A model generated the notes under the pieces. That model was not told the origin of the DNA. It saw nothing but the letters and a program-made list of their open reading frames with translations, and ran no database searches. From Betaproteobacteria bacterium UBA5582 (GTDB lineage Bacteria > Pseudomonadota > Gammaproteobacteria > Burkholderiales > Rhodocyclaceae), in assembly GCA_002425245.1 (NCBI GenBank), contig DILW01000111.1, forward strand, positions 948 through 29,945: a DNA stretch of 28,998 bases, written 5' to 3'. Positions 9,625-17,499 of this stretch are shown here, piece after piece; the stretch's first letter is position 1, and each line of letters opens with the position of its first letter. A program made the translations under genes and the position numbers.

Positions 9625-10647
9625 TCAAGCTTCCGGGTCGATCAACTCCCCGTTGAGACGAATCACTGGTTTGCGTTTTGGCCGATTGGCTTCGGCCAGG
9701 TCGGCGGCGTGCATGTCGGCGATTTCCTTGGGCCATTTCGGGATGGGTGCCACGCGCAAGGCCAGCCAGTTGGTGAATTGGAGCGGGAACAGCAGTGGGA
9801 AGAAAAGCACGAAGCCGATGGTGCGTACCCAGGGCTTGCCCAGCGGTGCAGGCTTGCCGGCGGCGATCAAGGCCCATTCGTCGGCCAGGCCCAGGAAATT
9901 GACCATCGCGTACCAGCGCGGCCGATGCTGCAACAGCCGGTTGGGCGGCGGCAGGACGCCGGGGCCGCGTTCCATGAACTCACGAACATATTCCAGCGCT
10001 GGCATCACCCCGGGTTCCGCCGCGGAGATCTGGCCCACCTGGATCAGGTGCGGGATGTTGCGGGTCATCCTGATCTGGCCGGCGGCATCGAATTCCACAT
10101 AAACGCCCCGATATGTGCGACTGGGCAAATGCGCTGACGCTGCCAGCCCCATCACCGCCGGCTGCAGGTCCGCCCAGCGCATTTCAATGGGGCCACCGCC
10201 CGTCCACATCCAGACCTTGCCGCGCTTTCGGTCGAAGCGCACGACGACGTCAGTGACGGCGAAGAAACTCATGTAGAGCCAGAAGAATGGGATTATCGAT
10301 AGAAATAGCAGAAGAGCACTAAGAGTTAACAATCCAATCGCGGATAAAGCTTCGGAGAAATCATCCGAATATAGCCCTCGCTCCCAATAATCAAAAACCA
10401 TGAAGCCCATTTCAAATGGAGCCCATAGATTGGTAATTAACATTCCCAGGAAAATCAATGCGCCCCATCCCCGCATCGGAGAGGTGCCCCCCTGGCTGAT
10501 TTCCAGATACACAGGGTTGATCTCATACACCAGATCTTCGGCCTGCGGCCAGGGCGAGAGTTGTTCCCCTCGCTGCAGGCGGCGAAGATTCTGCGCGTGC
10601 TGTTTGAGGGCCTCGAGCGCCTTCTTGCGTTGATTCTTGCTGAACAT
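9625..10647 (-). CDS. Multi-pass membrane protein, candidate T6SS immunity protein 1 (DUF6708-like)
   Basis: This 340-residue protein starts with a basic, possibly coiled N-terminus (MFSKNQRKKALEALKQHAQN), followed by a membrane segment near residues 60-85, a long hydrophobic stretch near 101-132 and another near 278-300, then the conserved motif LALRVAPIPKWPKEI. It begins only three bases after the effector stop codon, the classic spacing of an effector-immunity pair. A neutraliser of a membrane-disrupting effector is expected to be a membrane protein itself, as TsiV2 is for VasX. The segment encoding the first membrane region (10291-10460) is unusually AT-rich, about 39% GC by hand count. 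Its paralogue follows immediately. Immunity role is inference; membrane nature and pairing are seen. Confidence 0.7.
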   Translation of the reverse strand: MFSKNQRKKALEALKQHAQNLRRLQRGEQLSPWPQAEDLVYEINPVYLEISQGGTSPMRGWGALIFLGMLITNLWAPFEMGFMVFDYWERGLYSDDFSEALSAIGLLTLSALLLFLSIIPFFWLYMSFFAVTDVVVRFDRKRGKVWMWTGGGPIEMRWADLQPAVMGLAASAHLPSRTYRGVYVEFDAAGQIRMTRNIPHLIQVGQISAAEPGVMPALEYVREFMERGPGVLPPPNRLLQHRPRWYAMVNFLGLADEWALIAAGKPAPLGKPWVRTIGFVLFFPLLFPLQFTNWLALRVAPIPKWPKEIADMHAADLAEANRPKRKPVIRLNGELIDPEA

Positions 10648-10650
10648 GGA

Positions 10651-13629
10651 TTAGTCGGCCACCATCTGAAAATTCACGCCGCCGGGCTTGGGCGTCATCT
10701 TGAGTTCGGGTTGCGCAATGATGTCAGGCCAGTACTCGAACTTCAGTTTTGCATAATTGAAATAGCTCTCGTTGACGCGCACGCTGCCGGTCAAGGTGCC
10801 GGTCCCACCGCCGCTACCCAGGCGAATCGGCTCTTCCAGTACCAGCACCTCGCTCAAAGGGATCAACTTCTGCCCGGGAGGAACGGCGCTCAGGTAATGT
10901 TGCTGTGCTCTGGGCTGTAACTCTGGGTCGCTGCTCATGGCGCTGGTTTTGCGGTCTACCGGGGTGGTCGTGCTGCCGTTGCCCAGTGTCAGAGCAAACG
11001 CGTAATCGCTGTTCTTGCCGAAACCGGGCATGACGACTTCGACAGTGACCTGGTCCTTTCCGATTTTGTCGACCCATTCGAGTGTCACTTGCAAGCCGAA
11101 CACAGCTTGCTGGAACTCCGTCATTTCCTCGGCGCCACTGGTATAGCGGATGCGGTCGGTGATGGCATAACGTTTTTCGTTGCGCAGGCAGCAGCGGGAA
11201 AGCCAGATTTCCAGCGGCGTGTCCTCGTCCTGTGCTCCTTGGAACAGAAACCAGACGCCGGCCACGAGCGTGAGTACTCCCAAGGCGATCCAGCCCCAGA
11301 CGGGAATGCCCAGTAGTACGGCTCCGCCACCTGTCATGCCGACGATAGCTCCGGCTACACCACCAGATGATGCCGTGATACCTGCGGCAGTGAAGGCGGC
11401 ACCAGCGTTTGCAACTGCTACAGCCGCTCCAGCAGTCCCGCTAATGAAAAAACTAATCGAAGCCAAACCATAAGGAGTGGCTGCATTGTCACTGCTGCGC
11501 ACCAGCTTCAGCGTCTTGCTTAACGCTTGAACCCCCTCCGCCCAAGCCGCCCCCATCGCCAACAAACCGCCAGCGAGGGTAGTCCAGCCAACGACCCTCA
11601 GCAGCTTGGTGCTGGTGGTTGCGGCTATGGCGGGAACGACGCGGGCTTCCACGGTTTTTGCCAGGACTTCCAGCGTTACGCCGCCCAGACCGCTGATGCC
11701 CGAGGTGATGCCGAACCAGGCTTCCTGTACGGCAGCGGCGTCGCCGGAGAGTTGCGCCGTGCGCAGGGTGCCCAGCGTGTTCGACAGGTTCCAGAGTTGC
11801 AGGGCAGCACCCAGACCGACCAGTTTGGCGTCGGTTTTCTTGCTCCACGCCAGGAAGGCCTTGAACGGATTGGGGGCTGGCCTGGGCAGCGCCGGCACGT
11901 TGTTCGCGTGACCACCGGCAGCGCCTGTCGGCAGATTGAGTTGCCGGTCAAGATCGTTCACCACGCTCTGCGGCAACCACATGTCGATGTATAGCATCTG
12001 CGACACATTGGCTTTGGCACCCAGGATCACGCCATCCATGTTCTGCACGACACGTAGCCGCCGGGCTTCCAGCATCGTTCGGCTCAACTTTGCAGTGGGT
12101 GGTCCCCAGATGGTTTCGTAGCTCATGGCAACCAGCCCGCGCGCCTGCACGTTCAGCCGATAGGGCGCAATATGTGCATCCATGCGGGCGGCAACCACGA
12201 TGCGAATGCGTAAGCCCAGCACCTGGGCTTGCTGTGGCGCGGTCTGAAACAATCGGCTGGCCTGTGTCGCAATGGTGCTGCCGAGGAGGCCGGTATCATG
12301 TGTGGCAGTGCGGACCAGCGCCGCCTTGCGCCGCTGCTCCAGCCATTTGGCGAGGTTGTCGGCGCCGTCGCGGGCGTTCTTGAAGATGTCGTTGGCCTTG
12401 TCGCCCTTGTCCTTGAGGAAATCGAACACTTTCTTATCACCGGCGGCGAAGGCCAGCCAGAGCGCGCTGCGATTGCTCTCCAGTTTCGCGGTCAGTATCT
12501 TGTCCCAGATTTGCTGTTCCTTGGGTGTGGCGCCTGAGCCCTCGGTCGCACTGTTGACGCAGCGTTCCATATCGACGCCAACGCTACAAACGTCGCCGTC
12601 GAATACTTTCAGTGCTTCCCAGAAGCGCTCACCATCCATCCATTTGCACCAGTCGTCGCTGACTTTCAGGATGGCAGCTTCGAACTGTTTGATCTTGTTG
12701 GTGTAGCTGCTCCGGACGCTGTCCACTTTGCCCATGTCCAGGTGCTTGGCGTAGCGTCCCCAATCTTTGGCACGACCGGCGTCGGTCATTTGTTGCTTGA
12801 GACCATAGGCGATATCGGCGACCACCTTTTCCCGCAGGTTCTTCTGGTCGACCTCAAACTTGGCCAGTTCGCCGGCCTTGAAGTTACGCCATTTGCCGAT
12901 GTCGGCGACGATGCCGATGTCGTCGGGTAAAGCCAGGGCAAAGGCGTTGCCCGGCGACATCTGGTGCATGCGCTGCGCCTGGGCTTCGGCTTCTGCCTTG
13001 CGGTCGCACGCCGCAGCGCAGGTGTAGGCGTATTTTTGGGCTGCCAGCGCAGGGTTGCCATACTCTGCCACATGCTGCTTGAGACTGTTACCCGCATTGT
13101 CTATCCGGAAGCCGTCGGTAACCGGGAGTTCTCCGCCGGTGACCAGTTGCTTCGGGTTGATCTTGATCATGGTTTGCTGGCGCAGCGAATCGTTTTCGCG
13201 CAGTAGCTTGCGTGCCGATTTGGTCAGCCATGTCCGGAAATAACCGACCCATGTTTCACTGGTCTGCGACGCATTCTCGACGGAAATGATCGAGGCGGAC
13301 ACGCCGTGGCCGGCTCTCGTACACTGGAATTTCGGGGTTTTTTCCGGGCGAACGTCATCGGCGACTATGATTTCCTTGAAGCGCCCGTCGGGCGTCGCCG
13401 CAAAGCAGCGCCAACCGACATGTGCGCGGCTGTCGTAGCTGTAAACAAAGCCTTCGGTAATGGTACGCAGGGCGTACTTGCCGGCCACGATCGGCTTCAG
13501 CAGCGCTGCCGACCCTGCCATGCCTTTGGGGAGGGTGTCCTCGCCCTCCGGGATGTAAGCCAAGCGCAGCGGTAGCAATGGCAGACCAAGGCGGTTACAG
13601 AATTTGCAGTCTTCGGTTGTTTGCGACAT
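10651..13629 (-). CDS. VasX-like T6SS effector with C-terminal membrane-spanning region (BTH_I2691 type)
   Basis: This 992-residue protein has the N-terminal signature of VasX-type effectors: the paired cysteines C8 and C11 in CKFCNRLGLPLLPLRLAY, followed by KYALRTITEGFVYSYDSRAHVGWRCF. A long soluble, largely helical middle region follows (about 150-630). Then come several hydrophobic, glycine- and alanine-rich segments (about 635-795, strongest at 675-795, including GIPVWGWIALGVLTLVAGVWFLF) and a soluble C-terminal part of about 195 residues. Such proteins are delivered by VgrG and damage the target cell's inner membrane, in VasX by forming pores. The ATG at 13629 is used because the signature starts just after it and AAAGG lies upstream; the frame is open for 16 more codons. 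It follows the DUF4123 adaptor by 13 bases. Toxic mechanism is inferred from the family. Confidence 0.8.
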   Translation of the reverse strand: MSQTTEDCKFCNRLGLPLLPLRLAYIPEGEDTLPKGMAGSAALLKPIVAGKYALRTITEGFVYSYDSRAHVGWRCFAATPDGRFKEIIVADDVRPEKTPKFQCTRAGHGVSASIISVENASQTSETWVGYFRTWLTKSARKLLRENDSLRQQTMIKINPKQLVTGGELPVTDGFRIDNAGNSLKQHVAEYGNPALAAQKYAYTCAAACDRKAEAEAQAQRMHQMSPGNAFALALPDDIGIVADIGKWRNFKAGELAKFEVDQKNLREKVVADIAYGLKQQMTDAGRAKDWGRYAKHLDMGKVDSVRSSYTNKIKQFEAAILKVSDDWCKWMDGERFWEALKVFDGDVCSVGVDMERCVNSATEGSGATPKEQQIWDKILTAKLESNRSALWLAFAAGDKKVFDFLKDKGDKANDIFKNARDGADNLAKWLEQRRKAALVRTATHDTGLLGSTIATQASRLFQTAPQQAQVLGLRIRIVVAARMDAHIAPYRLNVQARGLVAMSYETIWGPPTAKLSRTMLEARRLRVVQNMDGVILGAKANVSQMLYIDMWLPQSVVNDLDRQLNLPTGAAGGHANNVPALPRPAPNPFKAFLAWSKKTDAKLVGLGAALQLWNLSNTLGTLRTAQLSGDAAAVQEAWFGITSGISGLGGVTLEVLAKTVEARVVPAIAATTSTKLLRVVGWTTLAGGLLAMGAAWAEGVQALSKTLKLVRSSDNAATPYGLASISFFISGTAGAAVAVANAGAAFTAAGITASSGGVAGAIVGMTGGGAVLLGIPVWGWIALGVLTLVAGVWFLFQGAQDEDTPLEIWLSRCCLRNEKRYAITDRIRYTSGAEEMTEFQQAVFGLQVTLEWVDKIGKDQVTVEVVMPGFGKNSDYAFALTLGNGSTTTPVDRKTSAMSSDPELQPRAQQHYLSAVPPGQKLIPLSEVLVLEEPIRLGSGGGTGTLTGSVRVNESYFNYAKLKFEYWPDIIAQPELKMTPKPGGVNFQMVAD

Positions 13630-13642
13630 CGTGACTTGCCTT

Positions 13643-14542
13643 TCAAGCGTTGTTGGGGGCGAGATTCTTCGCGCCATCGCTGCGCATGCGCGTCCAATCG
13701 TCGGCGTCCAGTTCGGAGGTCAATGCTCCGTAGCCGCCCGGGTGTTGCTTCATGCTGGTGACGATCGACAGAAACTCTGACGAGTGCCGAATCAACTCAC
13801 CGTGCTGCGTCAGATCCCGGGTCAGCCGGTATAGGTCATCTTCATTGCTTGCACCCAACTCCCGAGCGAGGTTGATTGCTTGCCACACATTTTGGGAGAC
13901 GTCCCGCCACGATTTTCCAGCCAGTAAATCCGATAGCTGCATCAAGCGGTTATGCAGGCCGAGGTCAAGCAATCGGGCCAGATTCCATGTGGCCTCATCC
14001 TGGGGTGAACCGGCGAGCTCACGATGAACAAGATTGCCCTGCCAATCGAGAAAGAAGCAGGTGCCTGTCACCCCGTTCAAGGGAATGCAGGACAACTGGG
14101 CGATATCCGGTAAAGCAAGTAGTACTCTGGGATCCCAGCAGCGAATCAGGCGTCGTTGATGGTCGATATTGCGCCATGCGAACCACGAAATGGCGGCGGC
14201 AAGTTCCTCCGGCGTATCTTTGCTCACGTACCAGGCGCAGATTGATCGAACCTTCTCTCCTGTCCTGCTTTCCGCAAGAACCTCCTGCATCGACCGTTCC
14301 ACAGAATCGTGCAACAGGAACTCTCCGGTGGTCAGCAAGGGAATTTCGAGCAATCGCGGTTCCTTGCTGTCTGGTATGTCGGGGTGTTTCAACCTGATCC
14401 GGACTGTTTGGTGAGTTTCCTCGCGAGCGGCAGCGGGAAACTCCTCAAGAGCCGGGTCAAGCAACAGATAGAGGTGTTGCTCGGGGTTTGATGTGGCTTC
14501 GTCGTGGATCGTGCGGATTGTCTGAACGATACGGTCCTGCAT
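13643..14542 (-). CDS. DUF4123 T6SS effector adaptor/chaperone
   Basis: DUF4123 proteins (Tap/TEC) load a specific effector onto the tip of its partner VgrG and are not themselves secreted. This 299-residue copy shows the family's opening strand HLYLLLDPALEEFP near residues 23-36, and the central ICAWYVSKDTPEELAAAISWFAWRN followed by RLIRCWDPRVLLALPDI, where the DPRVL motif is diagnostic. The ATG at 14542 follows a GGCGAGGA ribosome site; the frame is open for 22 codons further upstream, but that would overlap the vgrG end. It lies 14 bases after vgrG and 13 before the effector, the standard vgrG-adaptor-effector order. This predicts that the 992-residue protein is its client. Confidence 0.88.
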   Translation of the reverse strand: MQDRIVQTIRTIHDEATSNPEQHLYLLLDPALEEFPAAAREETHQTVRIRLKHPDIPDSKEPRLLEIPLLTTGEFLLHDSVERSMQEVLAESRTGEKVRSICAWYVSKDTPEELAAAISWFAWRNIDHQRRLIRCWDPRVLLALPDIAQLSCIPLNGVTGTCFFLDWQGNLVHRELAGSPQDEATWNLARLLDLGLHNRLMQLSDLLAGKSWRDVSQNVWQAINLARELGASNEDDLYRLTRDLTQHGELIRHSSEFLSIVTSMKQHPGGYGALTSELDADDWTRMRSDGAKNLAPNNA

Positions 14543-14556
14543 TTCCTCGCCTTTGC

Positions 14557-17334
14557 TCAGATCACTCCGCCACCAACCAGAGCGGCGTTTGCGCTCTTTT
14601 CGGTGCACCCCTTGATTTCCCCGGCCTTCGGCAATTCCAGGCTGGTGGAAGCGCTCTTCGGTCCGGTCCAGTTTTTCTTGCTGGCCTTGAAGATGACGCT
14701 GCCTGGGGCGTGGACTTCGATGTTGCTGCCGGAGAGTTTGATGTAGGCGCCCTTGGCGGTGGCGAGGACGTGTTTTGGGGCGCCGACGTTGAGGCTGGCG
14801 TGGGTGCTGGCGAAGGTGACTTTTTTGTCGGCGGCGGCGAGGGTTTTGCCGCTCTGGCTTTGCAGGCTGACCTTGCCGCTGGCGGCGTGGAGGTGGGTGC
14901 CGGTTTCGGTGTTGGGTTTTTGTGGGTTTTTGGCTTTGCCGTGGGTGAAGAGGGCGATGCCGTCCTTGACGGCGAGGCTGTGGTTGGCCTGGGCGATGAA
15001 GTTGGTGTCGTGGCCGGTGGCGATGGAGAGGTTCTTGCCGGCGAAGAGGAAGTGGTTGTTCGGGGTGAGCTGGGCGATGCCGGCGGGGGCGGCGTACTGG
15101 AGCCGGGGTTCGGACCAGGCGGGGACGGTGCCGTCGCCGCCGCGGGTGGTCTTGATGCGGCTGTCGCCAGCCTGGATGGGGCCGCGGGTGGTGGTGGTTT
15201 CGAGGACCTCAATGGCGTGCTTGAGGGCGTCGAGGGCCGGCAGTTGGTCGGCGGCGGGGTCGCCCTTGAGGGCGGCGTTCTGCTTGGCGGCGAGCTCGGC
15301 CAGGCTGTGCGAGAGGCTGAGGGCGTTTTCCGTGCGGGCGATGGGTTCGCGGCTGTCGAGATGGGTGCTGGTGGCGTTGTTCCTGGCGTCGGCGCTGATC
15401 AGCAAGCCGCTGCCGGCGCGCAGGGCGGCACTGGCCTGGGTGGCGAGGTCGGCGCCGTGGCCGCGGTGGTTGAGGCGGGCGTTGTCGTTCTGTTCGCGCA
15501 GATGGCCCAATTGCAGGCGGGTCTGGTACTCGGTGGTGGCCAGTTCGATACGTGCCTGGCCCGGGGTGTCGTCGAAGACGAGCTGGTTGTAGCCGCCCTG
15601 GCCGTTGCGGGTGTTGGCCAGTTGCTGGGTCTTGATGCCGGAGAGGCTGGCGCCGTGGGTGTGGGGTTCGGCGCGCTCGCCGGCAAAGAAGGTGGGAGCG
15701 TTGGCACTGGCTTCGAGGGTGCTGGCGGCGACGGCATTGCCCTGGGCATCGGTCTGTCCGCGGCCGTTATAGACGCTGCCGACGATCACCGGTCGGTCGA
15801 TGTTGCCGTTGAGAAAGCCGACCACCACTTCCTGGCCGGGGCGGGGCACCAGGTGTCCGCCCCAGTTGGCGCCGGCCACCGGGGTGGCCAGACGCAGCCA
15901 GACACCGAGGGCATCGCTGGCCGGGGCATTGTTGTCCCCGGTCGGGTGAGCCTGCCGGGCGCCGGCCTTGTCCCCGCGCTGCCAGGGGAACTGCACGCGC
16001 ACGCGCAAGTCGCGGTCGGTATGGGTGGGGTCACCGGGGCCGACGACGACAGCGGTGAGGGTGCCGCGGGCGGTCGGCCGGGGATGGACGTGTCGTCCCT
16101 GCGCATCGGCCACCAGCGGGCGCCAGGGCAGATCGGCGCGCACGGTGTGGAAGCGGTTGCGGTAAAGATCGGCCGGGCTGGCGAAAGTGGCGCGATGGTC
16201 GATGACGGGAGCCGGACCGAGCAGCTCGGTCAATTGCGGAACGCGCTCGGCGAGGTTGTTGCGGGCGTGATGGAAGACGGCGGTGATCAGATAACGCTGG
16301 TTGGCCAGGGCATGATCGTGGAGGGAGAAGCAAGTCCCGGGCATGGTCGTGCGCACGCTGCCCTCGGCCGCCTGCTGGGCCAGGCGGGCATCGATGGCCT
16401 GGCGCTGGTTACCGGTCATGCGTTCGCCGTGGGCCTGGCTCTGCCAGGCGTACTGACCGGGATCGTGCCAGGCCACAGTCGGCGGCAAGGCACCGCCGGC
16501 CAGGCGGGAACTGGCTTCCTGCGAACGGGGCGAAAGACTGCGGTAATCCCAGCTGGCGCTGCGGGTATCGACGGTATCGATGCGCGTATGGGCCAACCAG
16601 CGATCGACACTGTCCTCGCTCAAGGTGGCGCCGGGCTGGGTGTAACGGAAATCGGGCTGGGGGTTGTCCGGGAAAGCGCCGTTGTGATCGGCGATGACCA
16701 GGGTGTGCTTGCCCAGCGACTCACCCTCGGCCTGAGCATGCTCGAACCAGCAGAACAGACCTTCCTCGGCCAGCAGACGCTTGAGAAAGGCAAGATCGCT
16801 CTCCTGATACTGCACGGTCATGCCGCGCTTGGGATAAAGCGCACTATCGGCCAGATCCCAGCGCCAGGCCGGCACCAGCTTGCCGCGGCCGTGCCAGTCG
16901 TTGAGAAGCTCGTCCACGATTTCGACGACGCTCTTGTCCTGGAAAAGGTAGTTGTCGGTGTTGCGGTCGAGGAAGGCGAGCCAGGGCTCGATGAGCAGGC
17001 GGTAGCGGGCGAAACCGCCGTTGGCGCCGAGCCGCTCGGCGCGGCTGATGTGGCCGTGGAAGGGGCGGTGGGCGGTGCGCGACTGGGCGGTTTGCAGGTC
17101 GAGCCGGGCTGGCTGGCCGAGCAGGGCGGTCAGTGACTGGTGGGCGTCGGCGGTGAGGACGGTGAGGGCAATGCGAAAACCGGCATGGTCGGCGACCGGG
17201 CCGAGCGCCTCTTCGATGCTTGCACTTTCGGCAAGCAGTGCATCGGCGCCGGCGGGGGTGGTCAGGGTCAGGAGGCGGTCGTTCTGCCGCCAGCCGGCAG
17301 CGCCGCCGATCAGGTCGAGGAGGTTGGTCGGCAT
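14557..17334 (-). CDS. vgrG: VgrG spike protein of the type VI secretion system
   Basis: VgrG forms the trimeric needle tip that carries effectors out of the cell. The 925-residue protein has an N-terminal gp27-like part (LLDLIGGAAGWRQNDRLLTL; LFQDKSVVEIVDELLNDW), a gp5-like OB fold around residues 430-520 (DLRVRVQFPWQRG; RPGQEVVVGFLNGNIDRPVIVGSV), and a DUF2345 beta-helix extension (about 650-880) with many short repeats. The tail after KKNWTGPKSAST is short and ends in ALVGGGVI, so there is no fused toxin domain; cargo must bind through the DUF4123 adaptor. ATG 17334 fits the family N-terminus but has a poor ribosome site. No other T6SS structural gene and no PAAR gene is in the window, so this is an orphan vgrG cluster. 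Confidence 0.95.
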   Translation of the reverse strand: MPTNLLDLIGGAAGWRQNDRLLTLTTPAGADALLAESASIEEALGPVADHAGFRIALTVLTADAHQSLTALLGQPARLDLQTAQSRTAHRPFHGHISRAERLGANGGFARYRLLIEPWLAFLDRNTDNYLFQDKSVVEIVDELLNDWHGRGKLVPAWRWDLADSALYPKRGMTVQYQESDLAFLKRLLAEEGLFCWFEHAQAEGESLGKHTLVIADHNGAFPDNPQPDFRYTQPGATLSEDSVDRWLAHTRIDTVDTRSASWDYRSLSPRSQEASSRLAGGALPPTVAWHDPGQYAWQSQAHGERMTGNQRQAIDARLAQQAAEGSVRTTMPGTCFSLHDHALANQRYLITAVFHHARNNLAERVPQLTELLGPAPVIDHRATFASPADLYRNRFHTVRADLPWRPLVADAQGRHVHPRPTARGTLTAVVVGPGDPTHTDRDLRVRVQFPWQRGDKAGARQAHPTGDNNAPASDALGVWLRLATPVAGANWGGHLVPRPGQEVVVGFLNGNIDRPVIVGSVYNGRGQTDAQGNAVAASTLEASANAPTFFAGERAEPHTHGASLSGIKTQQLANTRNGQGGYNQLVFDDTPGQARIELATTEYQTRLQLGHLREQNDNARLNHRGHGADLATQASAALRAGSGLLISADARNNATSTHLDSREPIARTENALSLSHSLAELAAKQNAALKGDPAADQLPALDALKHAIEVLETTTTRGPIQAGDSRIKTTRGGDGTVPAWSEPRLQYAAPAGIAQLTPNNHFLFAGKNLSIATGHDTNFIAQANHSLAVKDGIALFTHGKAKNPQKPNTETGTHLHAASGKVSLQSQSGKTLAAADKKVTFASTHASLNVGAPKHVLATAKGAYIKLSGSNIEVHAPGSVIFKASKKNWTGPKSASTSLELPKAGEIKGCTEKSANAALVGGGVI

Positions 17335-17341
17335 GATGATC

Positions 17342-17371
17342 TTGACTATGACAAAGGGTTGTAATGCTAAT
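17342..17371 (+). promoter_or_regulatory. Possible promoter of the O-antigen ligase gene
   Basis: TTGACT (17342-17347) and GCTAAT (17366-17371) are 18 bases apart on the plus strand. One copy of the ATGACAAA motif occupies the spacer. The untranslated leader would be about 120 bases. The element lies directly behind the vgrG start, so it may overlap the divergent vgrG promoter. Prediction by consensus only. Confidence 0.35.
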
Positions 17372-17486
17372 GGTGAACGAGCTATTTGTCATTTGTTTTG
17401 TTGGGCGGACGGTCGCAAGCCGCTTTCGGCCATGCAAATGGCTTGTGCCGATGTCGGCGGCTTAATACACTGACAGCCTTTGTCAT
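17348..17486. repeat. Inverted repeat ATGACAAAGG/CCTTTGTCAT in the vgrG-ligase intergenic region
   Basis: ATGACAAAGG (17348-17357) and its exact reverse complement CCTTTGTCAT (17477-17486) bracket the gap between the divergent genes. A third copy of the core, TTTGTCAT, is at 17385-17392. Three copies of one 8-base word in 140 bases suggest a regulator site rather than chance, but no protein can be named. Confidence 0.45.
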
Positions 17487-17499
17487 GGCCGGAATTCCG

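Noticed and set aside
14557..15200. Toxic C-terminal extension on VgrG
   Set aside because: The sequence after the OB fold is the usual DUF2345 beta-helix with a short tail; no catalytic domain is visible.
14488..17136. 882-codon glycine- and valine-rich open frame on the plus strand
   Set aside because: Mirror of vgrG; composition is low-complexity and shows no domain.
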